Made by a program: the position numbers and the translations under genes | The notes under the pieces: generated by a model | Told to the model about the DNA's origin: nothing | Seen by the model: only the letters and a program-made list of their open reading frames with translations | Databases searched by the model: none | NCBI GenBank assembly: GCA_017451915.1 | Contig: JAFTNJ010000003.1 | Coordinates: forward strand, 1 to 64,000 | From: Clostridia bacterium | GTDB lineage: Bacteria; Bacillota; Clostridia; Oscillospirales; CAG-272 | Reading direction: 5' to 3' | DNA length: 64,000 nucleotides | Shown: positions 8,600 through 16,959 of the stretch, in pieces | Position numbering within the stretch: the first letter of the stretch is position 1 | Layout of the letters: every line of letters starts with the position of its first letter

Positions 8600-9643
8600 T
8601 TATTTTTCCTGTTTTTTCAGATCCCGCTCGGCGCGATAGCGTGCCGCCGTACGTCGTTCGGCCTCCTTGCGCTCCATCTCCCGATCGTAGCGATCATAGG
8701 CCTGAATGATCTTTTGCACCAAGCGGTGGCGGACCACGTCCCGCTCGGAGAAATAATGGATGCCGATATCTTCGATGCCAGAAAGGATCTTGACCGCGGT
8801 GGAAAGCCCGCTCTTTTGTCCTCGGGGCAGATCGGTCTGGGTCAGGTCACCGGTGACCACCGCCTTGGAATTGAAGCCGAGACGGGTCAAGAACATCTTC
8901 ATCTGCTCGGGGGTGGCGTTTTGGGCCTCGTCGAGGATGATGAAGGAATCGTCCAGGGTGCGTCCCCGCATATAGGCTAGGGGCGCGATCTCGATGGCTC
9001 CCTTTTCCACCAGCTTTTGGTAGGTCTCCATGCCCAGCATTTCATACAGAGCGTCATAGAGAGGACGGAGATAGGGGTCGATCTTGCTCTGCAGATCGCC
9101 CGGGAGAAAGCCCAGTTTTTCCCCGGCCTCGATGGCGGGACGGGTCAGAATGATGCGGGTCACCTTTTTCTCCCGCAGCGCGCGCACCGCCATGGCAACC
9201 GCCAAAAAGGTTTTACCGGTACCCGCGGGGCCAACGCCCAAAACGATGGTATTGTTGGTGATGGCGTCCACGTACTGCTTTTGCCCTACGGTTTTGGCCT
9301 TGATGGGCTTGCCGCGGGTGGTAAGACAAATACAAGCGTCGCCCAAGGCACGAAGGGTCTCTCCTTCTCCGGCGGCAACGGTATCCATGGCGTACTGCAC
9401 CGATTGCTCCTCGATCACGTCGGTCTTGGGGGCCAGCTCGGCCAGATAGGCTATGCAGCGGGCGGCATTCTCCACCGCGTCCGCATTCTCGCCCTCGACG
9501 ACAATGGAATCCCCTGCCTCACTCTCGCGGTTGCGAAGGCTGACGGAAAAATGCGCCTCCAGCATTTGCGCGTTGCGGTCAAAGCTTCCAAAGATTTTGG
9601 CAATGCTGCCGGCATCGTCGATCTTGATAATTTTACGGTTCAT
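8600..9643 (-). CDS. phoH: PhoH-like ATPase
   Basis: 347 residues. The start is taken at MNRKIIKID, with a good RBS; the open frame upstream overlaps yqfD. N-terminal KH-like/R3H-like region (~1-110), then the P-loop domain: Walker A GPAGTGKT (~135-142), TRPAIEAGEKLGFLPGD, Walker B FIILDEAQN (~230-238) and the TGDLTQTDLP sensor segment. PhoH proteins are RNA-associated ATPases/helicase-like proteins paired with YbeY across Firmicutes. The C-terminal ~30 residues are highly charged. Confidence 0.94.
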   Translation of the reverse strand: MNRKIIKIDDAGSIAKIFGSFDRNAQMLEAHFSVSLRNRESEAGDSIVVEGENADAVENAARCIAYLAELAPKTDVIEEQSVQYAMDTVAAGEGETLRALGDACICLTTRGKPIKAKTVGQKQYVDAITNNTIVLGVGPAGTGKTFLAVAMAVRALREKKVTRIILTRPAIEAGEKLGFLPGDLQSKIDPYLRPLYDALYEMLGMETYQKLVEKGAIEIAPLAYMRGRTLDDSFIILDEAQNATPEQMKMFLTRLGFNSKAVVTGDLTQTDLPRGQKSGLSTAVKILSGIEDIGIHYFSERDVVRHRLVQKIIQAYDRYDREMERKEAERRTAARYRAERDLKKQEK

Positions 9644-9653
9644 AAACTTCCTT

Positions 9654-10838
9654 TCAAGAGGGTTCTTCGTTGATTTCAAACTCCACCTGCCGAGCAATGT
9701 CCTCGACGCATACAAGGCGACATTCCAGGCGCAAATTCTCCTCGGAAAGTTGAGTGGTAATGTTTTTTTGAAGCAGGACGGCGTCCCCGGAAAGGGCGGC
9801 CATCTGTTGCTCCAGAGCCGCGTAAGCCAGCTCCAGAGCCGCTTCGGGCGTGCGGGTTGCGGTGACGAGCTCATAGGGATATTGGGTGGTGATCCGCACC
9901 TCGATAGGCACCGCCGCCGTCAAAAACGGAAAGAGGTTCTTCTCTTCCTCTATTATATCACAGGTGGGTGGCAGATTTCCACTATTTTTTAAAATTTTTG
10001 TTGAAAAACCAAAGAAATTCAACCAAACGTCGCTTTTTTGGGGCTCTCCATAGCGTTTTTCCTCATACGTCAATGGAATTTCCACTACAAACACGTGCTC
10101 GGTACGTGCCAGGACCTTTCCCGCCGCCCGTGTATAGCGATACCCCTGGAGAGAACTGTCGTACAATCCGCTCACCAAGAGCTCGCCCTTACGCACGGCC
10201 TGCCCTACCTTGACAACGGCGTTGCCACGATAGAGCTCCAATACCTCGATCTGCCCGTCAAAGGCAGCTATCAGGTTGGCAGGCAGACGACTCTCGGCCT
10301 GTGGTAAGGCTTGATATTCGATGATCTGCACCTCGGCCACGGTGCCGTGAAAGCCAATGGAGATCCAGGAAATACGATCCGATTGCATCAGTACACGATT
10401 CTCCATCTCCCGCGGATCCATGGTAGAAAGAAGGCTCCCAACGCGCAGACCGCAGGCCTCCAGCTCGGCCAGCACCTGGGCATCGGTCAGGCTCTCGTTC
10501 CCCTTGATGCGGATATCCCAGAGAAAGCGTTGGGAAGTCACGAGCAAAAGGAGCGAAAGCAAAGCCCCCACAAGGATCCCCACCCGCTTGCGGTGCCGAT
10601 AAAGAAAGGACGGAAGCCCGTGCCGACGAAGAACGCGCACGCCCCCCTCCTCTCCGTACACCGCCAGGATCCTTTTTGCGGTGGAGATTGAGCAACGAAA
10701 GGAAATCCCGCCCTCGTGGTCCACCGAGAAATCCGAAAACGAAAGATCGCGTTGCAGGCAAAGGTCCAACAACGCCGTGGCATTGGCGGCATTGGCGGTG
10801 AGGGTATAGCTTCCACCCAGGAGCAGGCTCAATCTCAT
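9654..10838 (-). CDS. yqfD: Sporulation protein YqfD
   Basis: 394 residues. Members are sigma-E-controlled membrane proteins of the mother cell (family knowledge). Visible: an N-terminal ~85-residue cytoplasmic segment, one strong transmembrane helix (~86-107), then an extracytoplasmic region starting FLWDIRIKGNESLTDAQVLAELEACG, typical of YqfD. The ATG at 10838 overlaps the stop codon of yqfC by four bases (ATGA), so the two are translationally coupled. Eleven bases separate it from phoH. Confidence 0.9.
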   Translation of the reverse strand: MRLSLLLGGSYTLTANAANATALLDLCLQRDLSFSDFSVDHEGGISFRCSISTAKRILAVYGEEGGVRVLRRHGLPSFLYRHRKRVGILVGALLSLLLLVTSQRFLWDIRIKGNESLTDAQVLAELEACGLRVGSLLSTMDPREMENRVLMQSDRISWISIGFHGTVAEVQIIEYQALPQAESRLPANLIAAFDGQIEVLELYRGNAVVKVGQAVRKGELLVSGLYDSSLQGYRYTRAAGKVLARTEHVFVVEIPLTYEEKRYGEPQKSDVWLNFFGFSTKILKNSGNLPPTCDIIEEEKNLFPFLTAAVPIEVRITTQYPYELVTATRTPEAALELAYAALEQQMAALSGDAVLLQKNITTQLSEENLRLECRLVCVEDIARQVEFEINEEPS

Positions 10839-11143
10839 GCCTCTCCCTCCCGCGGGCACCGTGTGACGGATTCCACGCCATGGATCCTCCCCTTTACAGT
10901 GATCGCCCCGGCACAAAAAGCCGCACAGATCAACTGTTCCCCAAAGATCTCCAACCGACGCTTTCCCGCCAGGACGCAGATCCTGGTAGGGGTGTACTGC
11001 AGGATCCTGCGACAGCCGTAAACCGTGACGCAGGTCTGTCCGCGCCAGACCACCAGATTTTCAAATACCTCCATGGGTTGACGGCAACGGTCGGCCACCC
11101 GTTGCCGCAGGGATCTCCGATCTCCTCGTTCTTCGTTTTTCAT
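10835..11143 (-). CDS. yqfC: Sporulation protein YqfC (YabP family)
   Basis: 102 residues, typical. The YabP/YqfC family belongs to the sigma-E regulon. Characteristic short beta segments are visible: ILQYTPTRICVLAGKRRLEIFGEQL and ITVKGRIHGVE. First gene of the minus-strand operon yqfC-yqfD-phoH-(TM)-ybeY... in the order seen on this strand. RBS AGGAGG. The 85 bases between it and ylbJ must carry both divergent promoters, but I could not find a convincing sigma-E match. Confidence 0.9.
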   Translation of the reverse strand: MKNEERGDRRSLRQRVADRCRQPMEVFENLVVWRGQTCVTVYGCRRILQYTPTRICVLAGKRRLEIFGEQLICAAFCAGAITVKGRIHGVESVTRCPREGEA

Positions 11144-11228
11144 AGCTCCTCCTATGGCATAGTTTCCTATATTTTTGCGTAGGTTTATAACGGTTACACC
11201 TCATATTTATGCAAAGGAGTGGTTCCCA

Positions 11229-12260
11229 ATGACAGGACTTGCCGCCCGTCCCCATAAAAAGAAAAGCCAACGCCTACCCGCCCCCGGGCAGGTCTGCTTT
11301 GGTCTTTTTGCCGTCTTTTGTTTGCTTTTGCTTCTGCGAAACGCTGACATCGCTATGGAATACATTCACCAGGGACTCCTGCTCTGCGCGCGCATGGTGA
11401 TCCCCGCCCTCTTTCCCTTTATGATCCTCTCCGAGATCCTGCTGGGAGGCGGGTTGATCCATTGGATCCCCCAACGCCTTCTGCATCCCTTGGAAAAGCT
11501 CCTGGATCTTCCCCGCGCAGGCTGCTGTGCGGTAATCCTGGGGATGCTTTGCGGTGCCCCCGTGGGTGCGCGTTGCGCCTGCCTCTCCTACGACCGGGGA
11601 GAGCTGACCCGGGAGGAGGCCCAAAGGGTTTTGCCCTGCGCCAACCATCCATCCTCCGCGTTTCTGATCAATGCCGTGGGAGTCTCTCTGTGGGAGAGCC
11701 GTCGGTTTGGTTGGGCCCTATATACCCTGGTGCTGCTCTCGGCGCTCCTGCTTTGCCTGCTTGGCAACCGCTACCGCAAAAGGAAAACGCCCCGCACCGC
11801 ACAAGGATCGGAATCCATGGATTCCCCTCGCGGTCTGCAGGGCGCAAAGCTATTTACCGAGTCCATTGCCTCGGCCACACGCAGTATCCTCACGGTCTGC
11901 GCTTACGTAATCTTTTTTTCGGCGTTGATGGGGGCCTTGACCGTGGTGTTGCACTCGGTTTCACTCCCCGCGCCCCTCTATACCCTTCTGTTTTGTCTGT
12001 TGGAAATCTCCGGAGGGGTTGGGCAGGCCGCAGGATTGGATAGCCCCTTTCTTGGCGGGGTGATCACCGCCTTTGCTTGCGGTTGGTCGGGGCTCTCCAT
12101 GCATTGCCAGGTGCTCTCGATCTGTGACGGGCGCGGCTTTTCCTTCCGCCCCTATCTGCTCACCAAGCTTGCCCAGGGTCTGCTTTGTGCCGCCCTGTTC
12201 GGTCTGGTGTTGCTCCTCTTTCCCGAGCTTTCCCTTGCCGCCGATCCCGTTGGATTTTAA
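11229..12260 (+). CDS. ylbJ: Sporulation integral membrane protein YlbJ
   Basis: 343 residues, start at MTGLAARP with RBS AAAGGAGTGG. Polytopic membrane protein with two nucleoside-transporter-like (Gate) halves. Conserved features: RMVIPALFPFMILSEIL near ~60-75, the GAPVGA loop, LPCANHPSSAFLINAVG near ~140, and the second-half GLSMHCQVLSI stretch. In Bacillus YlbJ is made in the mother cell under sigma-E and is needed for cortex formation. It is divergent from yqfC, so two sporulation units share one intergenic region. Its stop codon overlaps that of the convergent VanY-like gene by four bases. Confidence 0.92.
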   Translation: MTGLAARPHKKKSQRLPAPGQVCFGLFAVFCLLLLLRNADIAMEYIHQGLLLCARMVIPALFPFMILSEILLGGGLIHWIPQRLLHPLEKLLDLPRAGCCAVILGMLCGAPVGARCACLSYDRGELTREEAQRVLPCANHPSSAFLINAVGVSLWESRRFGWALYTLVLLSALLLCLLGNRYRKRKTPRTAQGSESMDSPRGLQGAKLFTESIASATRSILTVCAYVIFFSALMGALTVVLHSVSLPAPLYTLLFCLLEISGGVGQAAGLDSPFLGGVITAFACGWSGLSMHCQVLSICDGRGFSFRPYLLTKLAQGLLCAALFGLVLLLFPELSLAADPVGF

Positions 12261-13111
12261 GCCTTTTTCAAGGTGATAAAAAGATAACCCGTGTTATCGG
12301 AGGAAAGACTGCCCCCCGACCACGTACCGCCCGGCATGGGAATCGCGTTGGGAGAAAACCTTCCCGCATACGCCTCCCCAAGATCGTACCATACGCCGAT
12401 CTCGTACAGCTCCAGGTATTCCTCCAGAGTCAGACCCGCGTCCATAATGATTGTTGCGTGAGGATTGCCCACGTAGCGGAGATGCCAAGGCTCGTAGGCT
12501 GTACCCGTGATCTCGGTCTTCCCTTCGGGATAGCGAATGATAAAACCGTAATCGGCGCAGATCCTTGCCATCTCACGCCCGGCGGCGGTCTTCAGAATAC
12601 TCATGCCGCCGTAGCCCTTGACGTACACGTCCAGAGCCAATCCCGCCTCGTGCTCGCTGTGTCCCACGGTGGCGGCAATGCCCGGCTGACTTCCCGCCAG
12701 GATGGCGGATTGCTCCTCGGGAGTGCGGTAATCGCTGGAGACGTAGATGCGCTGTCCGGTGCGCTCCTCAAGCGCATCTCGCAAGGCGGCATAGGCCTCG
12801 ACCATTTGCGGGTGCATTTTGGCTCCGTTGTACTCCTCCAACAAAGGAACAAAATCCTTTGGAAGAGCGTAGTCCGGATTGATCAGCATCAGCAAGTCGT
12901 TGGAATCCACGCCGCGAGCGGAAAGCTCCTCAAGGGAAATCCCCCCCTTCTCCCACGCCATAGGCGTCATAACGGGTGCGGGATAGAAGCGAATGGAATT
13001 GTAGAAACGGAACCGCCAATCGGCCCGATACCAAAAGAGGCCCACGGCAACCAATACCGTCAGCAACGCCAGCACGGCGCAGAGCAGACGGTATTTCTTT
13101 TTGATCCTCAT
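12257..13111 (-). CDS. VanY-type D-alanyl-D-alanine carboxypeptidase
   Basis: 284 residues, start at MRIKKKYR, overlapping the SDR stop codon by four bases. An N-terminal membrane anchor (~8-27) places the catalytic domain outside the cell. The zinc-site motifs of the VanY/LAS peptidase family are present: SEHEAGLALDVY (~155-166) and EPWHLRYVG (~208-216). The enzyme trims the terminal D-Ala from muropeptides. A role in vancomycin resistance is not implied, since there is no vanHAX or VanRS. A C-terminal ~60-residue extension follows the peptidase core. Confidence 0.88.
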   Translation of the reverse strand: MRIKKKYRLLCAVLALLTVLVAVGLFWYRADWRFRFYNSIRFYPAPVMTPMAWEKGGISLEELSARGVDSNDLLMLINPDYALPKDFVPLLEEYNGAKMHPQMVEAYAALRDALEERTGQRIYVSSDYRTPEEQSAILAGSQPGIAATVGHSEHEAGLALDVYVKGYGGMSILKTAAGREMARICADYGFIIRYPEGKTEITGTAYEPWHLRYVGNPHATIIMDAGLTLEEYLELYEIGVWYDLGEAYAGRFSPNAIPMPGGTWSGGSLSSDNTGYLFITLKKA

Positions 13112-13824
13112 ATCGCAAAGCCTCCGTCCACCCCCAGCACCTGCCCGGTGATGAAGGCGGCATCCTCCGAAGCCAGGAAGCACACGGCGGCGGCCACCTC
13201 CGCAGGCGTTCCCATGCGGCAAAGGGGGGTAGCATCGCAGAGCGCGGCGCGGGTCTCGGCATCCAGAGAAGCGTTCATTTCAGTCTCAATCACCCCCGGC
13301 TCCACCGCGTTAACCGTGATGTGGGAGGGCCCCAGCTCCTTGGCAAGAGCCATGGTCAATCCCCGCAGGCCGGCCTTGGCCGTGGAATAATGTACCTCGC
13401 AGGAGGCTCCGGTCTTGCCCCACATGGAGCCAACGTTCACGATTCTTCCCCCTTGTTGGGCAATCATGTGTCTTGCCACGGCACGGGTGACGTAAAAGGC
13501 ACCGTCCAGGTGCGTTCCCAGCATACGGCTCCAATCCTCGTTGCTCAAATCGGTAAACAGCTTGATCTGGGAGATCCCCGCGTTATTTACCAGCACGTCG
13601 ATGGAGCCAAGATGCCGGCAAGCTGCCTCCACCGCGGCCTCTACCGCCAAAGGATCGGTTACGTCAGCCTGCAGAGCCTTGGCACCTACCTCGGTTGCCA
13701 GAGCCTGCGCATCCTCGGTTCGGGTTCGATACAAAAACACCACCCGATCTCCACGGGCGCAAAAGGCACGGACGCAGGCGGCACCAATGCCGCGGGATCC
13801 TCCGGTGATCAATACGTTTGCCAT
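13108..13824 (-). CDS. Short-chain dehydrogenase/reductase, FabG-like
   Basis: 238 residues. Rossmann fold with TGGSRGIGAACVRAF (NADP(H)-binding glycine motif at ~7-21), NNAGIS (~86-91), catalytic Ser in VGSMWGKTG and YxxxK as YSTAKAG (~147-153), plus EPGVIETEM. This is the architecture of 3-oxoacyl-ACP reductase (FabG), but the gene is not in a fatty-acid cluster, so the substrate is open. It sits in a three-gene operon between a ComEC-like hydrolase and a wall carboxypeptidase and overlaps the latter by four bases. Confidence 0.88.
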   Translation of the reverse strand: MANVLITGGSRGIGAACVRAFCARGDRVVFLYRTRTEDAQALATEVGAKALQADVTDPLAVEAAVEAACRHLGSIDVLVNNAGISQIKLFTDLSNEDWSRMLGTHLDGAFYVTRAVARHMIAQQGGRIVNVGSMWGKTGASCEVHYSTAKAGLRGLTMALAKELGPSHITVNAVEPGVIETEMNASLDAETRAALCDATPLCRMGTPAEVAAAVCFLASEDAAFITGQVLGVDGGFAI

Positions 13825-13839
13825 GGTTGGTTCTCCTTC

Positions 13840-14691
13840 TCAATAGGTTCTTGCCTGTCGGATCGTTTTGCCGTCGGTCTCCAGAAGGATCTCGCCTTCC
13901 AGATCGGTGCGCAAAACCGTGATTCCCAGCTGCTCCAGGCGAAGCAGCACTTCCCCGTGGGGATGACCAAAGGAATTGCCCCGTCCGCAGCTGATCACCG
14001 CGTAATCGGGGGTCATGCTCTGTAAAAACTCCAATCCGGTAGAGGTATTGGAGCCGTGATGCCCGACTTTGTAGATATCACAATCCAAATGGGCACGGCC
14101 GTAAAAGGAAAGCAGAGCCTGTTCGGTAGAAAGGTCTGCGTCCCCCGAAAAAAGAGCGCTGATCTCGCCGCAGGTGACCTTTAGGACGATACTGTCGGCG
14201 TTGCCGCCCTCGCTGACCTCGGAAAAAGGACTCATCACGTAGAAGGACACCTCTCCAATGTTGCGGGAGCATCCTGCCGCAACAGAACGGCCGGGAATGC
14301 CTTGGGCCTCCAACGCCGCGGTCAGCGCGGCAACGCAGGCCTCCTCGCTCGGCCCCAAATTGACCCAGACCTCATGGACCGAGAAATTCGTCAGAACTCC
14401 ATCGGCACCGCCAATGTGGTCCTCGTCCAGGTGGGTAAAGATGGCCAGAGCGATCTCCTCAACGCCCAATTGCTTCAGGCGAAGACAGAGCGTCTCTTGA
14501 GAGGCCTCGGTCCCGGCATCAATGAGGACGTCTCCCTTTAAGGTGCGGAGCAGAATACAGTCCCCCTGCCCCACGTCCAGAACGTAGATCTGCAATTTGG
14601 GCAAAAAATCATCCTTGACAGATCCACAAGAAAGAAAAGAGATACAAAGCATTAGAAGCAAGATCCGACATAAGCACTTCATTTTTGCCAT
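13840..14691 (-). CDS. ComEC-like metallo-beta-lactamase-fold lipoprotein
   Basis: 283 residues. The N-terminus is a lipoprotein signal (hydrophobic stretch then FLSC lipobox near residue 22), so the enzyme is probably anchored outside the membrane. The catalytic domain resembles the isolated C-terminal hydrolase of ComEC: DVGQGDCILL, DAG, THLDEDHIGG (HxDxDH metal site), SGDAD, KVGHHGSNTS and SCGRGNSFGHP. ComEC domains degrade the non-transported DNA strand, so nuclease or phosphodiesterase activity is plausible. First gene of the operon with the SDR and VanY-like genes. ATG at 14691 is favoured by the adjacent AAGGAAGGGG; MKCLCR at 14682 is the alternative. Confidence 0.85.
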   Translation of the reverse strand: MAKMKCLCRILLLMLCISFLSCGSVKDDFLPKLQIYVLDVGQGDCILLRTLKGDVLIDAGTEASQETLCLRLKQLGVEEIALAIFTHLDEDHIGGADGVLTNFSVHEVWVNLGPSEEACVAALTAALEAQGIPGRSVAAGCSRNIGEVSFYVMSPFSEVSEGGNADSIVLKVTCGEISALFSGDADLSTEQALLSFYGRAHLDCDIYKVGHHGSNTSTGLEFLQSMTPDYAVISCGRGNSFGHPHGEVLLRLEQLGITVLRTDLEGEILLETDGKTIRQARTY

Positions 14692-14713
14692 CCCCTTCCT
14701 TTTTGATGGTTTT

Positions 14714-14742
14714 ATTATATCAGTTTCCTGCCGTTTTTTCAA
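14714..14742 (-). promoter_or_regulatory. Sigma-A promoter of MBL-SDR-VanY operon
   Basis: Minus strand TTGAAA (14737-14742), 17 bases, TATAAT (14714-14719), 22 bases upstream of the ATG at 14691. Confidence 0.8.
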
Positions 14743-14822
14743 TATCAAATCGGGAAATTATCGAAAAATCGAAATATAATAAAATATATTGAAAATTTTT
14801 GAAACAAAAAAGAAAAAAGCTC

Positions 14823-14851
14823 TTGACAAATCCTTGGAAATATGGTAGAAT
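14823..14851 (+). promoter_or_regulatory. Sigma-A promoter of rpsF-ssb-rpsR
   Basis: TTGACA (14823-14828), 17-base spacer, TAGAAT (14846-14851); leads into a ~75-base structured leader before rpsF. Confidence 0.85.
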
Positions 14852-14862
14852 ACTGTCTTGAT

Positions 14863-14930
14863 ACGGGCAAATGCCCGTCTCTCTACCGCGCAAATTCGTA
14901 TGCGGCGCGGTCGAACAGTCCATAGGGAGG
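14863..14930 (+). ncRNA. Candidate S6:S18 ribosomal-protein leader
   Basis: The rpsF leader contains a hairpin at 14863-14878 (ACGGGC/GCCCGT) and a second at 14885-14911 (ACCGCGC/GCGCGGT) with CCG near the stem and CGAACAG just after it, ahead of RBS AGGGAGG. Leaders bound by the S6:S18 dimer are known upstream of rpsF in many bacteria and depend on a CCG-containing hairpin. The assignment is by position and general shape only. Confidence 0.45.
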
Positions 14931-14938
14931 TGTAAAAC

Positions 14939-15325
14939 ATGGAAAAAGTAATCAACTCTTATGAAAGCATGTACATTGTTAGCCTTGCAAACGGCGAAGA
15001 AGCCGCTAAGGTTACAGTGAACAAGTTCAACGATCTGATCGCTGCAAATGCAGAAGTAATTAAGATCGATGAGTGGGGCAAGCGTCGTTTTGCTTATCCG
15101 ATCGAGGATATGAACGAAGGCTACTACACGGTTGCAACCTTTAAGTGCGACGGTGCATTCCCCGCAGAGCTCCAGCGTTTGATGAACATTGACGAGTCTG
15201 TTCTTCGTGTAATGGTTATCCGTCTGGATGATGCTGTAGCCGCTAAGGCTGCAGAGGCTCCTGCAGAAGAAGCTGTTGCTGAAGAGGCTCCTGTTGAAGT
15301 TGCAGAAGCAACCGATGCTGAGTAA
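14939..15325 (+). CDS. rpsF: 30S ribosomal protein S6
   Basis: 128 residues. S6 pairs with S18 on the 30S platform. The core (~1-95) has the usual YESMYIV start, IDEWGKRRFAYPIEDMNEGYYTV and LNIDESVLRVMVIR-type strands. A C-terminal extension of ~30 residues is Ala/Glu/Val-rich, as in several Clostridia. Followed by ssb after 33 bases in the universal rpsF-ssb-rpsR order; RBS GGGAGG. Confidence 0.97.
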   Translation: MEKVINSYESMYIVSLANGEEAAKVTVNKFNDLIAANAEVIKIDEWGKRRFAYPIEDMNEGYYTVATFKCDGAFPAELQRLMNIDESVLRVMVIRLDDAVAAKAAEAPAEEAVAEEAPVEVAEATDAE

Positions 15326-15358
15326 TTCAACTCGAAAAAAGCAAAAGGAGGCGTAAAG

Positions 15359-15823
15359 ATGTCCAGTTTGAATCTTAACAAAGTTGTTCTTTGCGGCAGA
15401 CTGACTGCAGACCCCGAATTGAAGCAGACCACCAGCGGCATTGCGGTTGTTTCCTTTACTTTGGCGGTAAATCGCCGTTTTCAGTCCAAGTCGGCGGACG
15501 GCGCACAGGCACAGCAGGCGGATTTTATCAGCGTGGTAGCCTGGCGGCAGACCGCAGAGTTTATTTCCCGTTATTTCCGCAAGGGCTCTGCCCTTTGCAT
15601 CACCGGATCTATTCAGACGAGAAGCTGGCAAGATCAACAAGGGCAAAAGCGTTACGTCACCGAAGTGGTTGCCGACGAAGCAATGTTCGTTGACAGCAAA
15701 AACGAAGGCGGCGCCGCAGGCGGTTCTTATACCGACACCTACAACGCGCCCTCTTACTCCTCGAGCCCCGCGCAAGCGCCCAAGTTTGAGGAACTCAAAA
15801 CCGACGATGACCTGCCGTTTTGA
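15359..15823 (+). CDS. ssb: Single-stranded DNA-binding protein
   Basis: 154 residues. OB-fold domain ~1-108 beginning [19 protein letters not shown], with TLAVNRRF and [14 protein letters not shown]. The glycine/serine/proline linker is followed by the acidic tip DDDLPF, the conserved protein-recruiting tail (RecO, among others, binds it). Located between rpsF and rpsR. Confidence 0.97.
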   Translation: MSSLNLNKVVLCGRLTADPELKQTTSGIAVVSFTLAVNRRFQSKSADGAQAQQADFISVVAWRQTAEFISRYFRKGSALCITGSIQTRSWQDQQGQKRYVTEVVADEAMFVDSKNEGGAAGGSYTDTYNAPSYSSSPAQAPKFEELKTDDDLPF

Positions 15824-15861
15824 TTGCGGCACTGATTTTTGAACAAGGAGGATTTCATAAG

Positions 15862-16128
15862 ATGGATAACAAGACCGAAAACGTTGTTGTTCGCCCCGCT
15901 CGTCCCGCGGCAAACAACCGTAGAAGAAGAAAGGTTTGCATTTTCTGCGCAGATAAGATTGCGTTTATCGATTACAAGGACAGCGCTAAGCTGAGAAAGT
16001 TCATCAGCGAGAGAGGTAAGATTCTTCCCAGAAGAATCTCCGGCACCTGCGCCGTTCACCAGAGAGAGCTGAACACCGCTATTAAGCGTGCTCGTAACGT
16101 AGCTCTGCTCCCCTTCGTAACCGACTAA
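15862..16128 (+). CDS. rpsR: 30S ribosomal protein S18
   Basis: 88 residues. Conserved elements: [56 protein letters not shown]. The Cys residues in CIFC are the zinc-ribbon-type remnants seen in C+ S18 forms. RBS AAGGAGG. Last gene of the operon before a strong terminator. Confidence 0.97.
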   Translation: MDNKTENVVVRPARPAANNRRRRKVCIFCADKIAFIDYKDSAKLRKFISERGKILPRRISGTCAVHQRELNTAIKRARNVALLPFVTD

Positions 16129-16143
16129 TCAATTCAAAAAAAA

Positions 16144-16176
16144 GGCTTTCACCAAAAGGTGAAAGCCATTTTTTTT
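16144..16176 (+). terminator. Terminator of rpsF operon
   Basis: GGCTTTCACC / GGTGAAAGCC hairpin with a four-base loop and a long T run. The 3' flank also serves the convergent isomerase gene, with A-rich sequence on the other side. Confidence 0.9.
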
Positions 16177-16179
16177 CGT

Positions 16180-16938
16180 TCAGTTGACGTCCATGGCATC
16201 CTGTACCTTGAGGAATGCCATGCATCTGGCAACCTCCTCGGGGCCCGTGGGAAAAAGATCTCCGCTCTCTACAATGATGGGGAGTCCCATTTCCATGGCC
16301 TTTTTGCGCACCGCAACCACGGGAGCCTCGCCCTCGCCCAGAGCCTTTCCCTTGGCAACGCTCTCGGGATTGGAGAGATCTCTCACCAACCCATCCTTGA
16401 GGTGAATGTAACGCAAGCGATCTCTGTACTTTTCCATGGTTTCCAAAGGATCCCAGCCGGCATTGTAGACCCAAAAGGTATCCAGCTCCAGGTTGAGATC
16501 GGTTCGCTTGCAAAGCTCCTCAAAAAAGATCTGACCGTCCTCATTGGGCAAGAATTCGGTGCTATGGTTATGGAACAGAAGATTCAATCCTTCCTTTTCC
16601 AGCCGAGCCCGAAAATCCAGTGCCGTTTGAATGGTTTGATCCAGCTGCGCTGCGGTCTTGAATTTGGAGGTGGAAAAGATCAGGTCACGACATCCGATGG
16701 CCTTGTGACGGGCAACGACGCCGTCAAAATCCTCGGTCAGCTCGCGCAATCCCGTGTGGGTGCTGGGAATGGTCAGGCCGTACCGCGCAAGCATGGCGGC
16801 AACGGCTTCCCCACTTTGCCCAAAGAACCCCGCCGGCTCCACCGACGCAAAGCCAAGCTCGGAGGCTACGCGAAGGGCTTCTTCAAAATCTTTTTCCGCA
16901 ACGTCGCGCACGCTGAACAGCTGTAATCCGTAGTTCAT
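16180..16938 (-). CDS. Sugar phosphate isomerase/epimerase-like TIM barrel (copy 2)
   Basis: 252 residues. AP-endonuclease-2-type TIM barrel (xylose isomerase-like superfamily) beginning GLQLFSVRDVAEKDFEEAL. Metal-ligand segments of the family are visible: the central E after LDT (NLELDTFWVYNAGWDP), HLKDG (~176-180) and the late ESGD segment. No signal peptide. It is 21 bases downstream of, and clearly paralogous to, the other copy; both keep the same catalytic segments. Substrate unknown; such pairs usually act on inositols or keto sugars. Confidence 0.85.
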   Translation of the reverse strand: MNYGLQLFSVRDVAEKDFEEALRVASELGFASVEPAGFFGQSGEAVAAMLARYGLTIPSTHTGLRELTEDFDGVVARHKAIGCRDLIFSTSKFKTAAQLDQTIQTALDFRARLEKEGLNLLFHNHSTEFLPNEDGQIFFEELCKRTDLNLELDTFWVYNAGWDPLETMEKYRDRLRYIHLKDGLVRDLSNPESVAKGKALGEGEAPVVAVRKKAMEMGLPIIVESGDLFPTGPEEVARCMAFLKVQDAMDVN

Positions 16939-16959
16939 TCAAAAACGCCTTCCCTCTCT

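Noticed and set aside
11144..11228. Sigma-E promoters for yqfC and ylbJ
   Set aside because: Several CATA-like and ATATTT-like pieces exist but none has the right spacing on either strand; expected from biology but not supported by the sequence.
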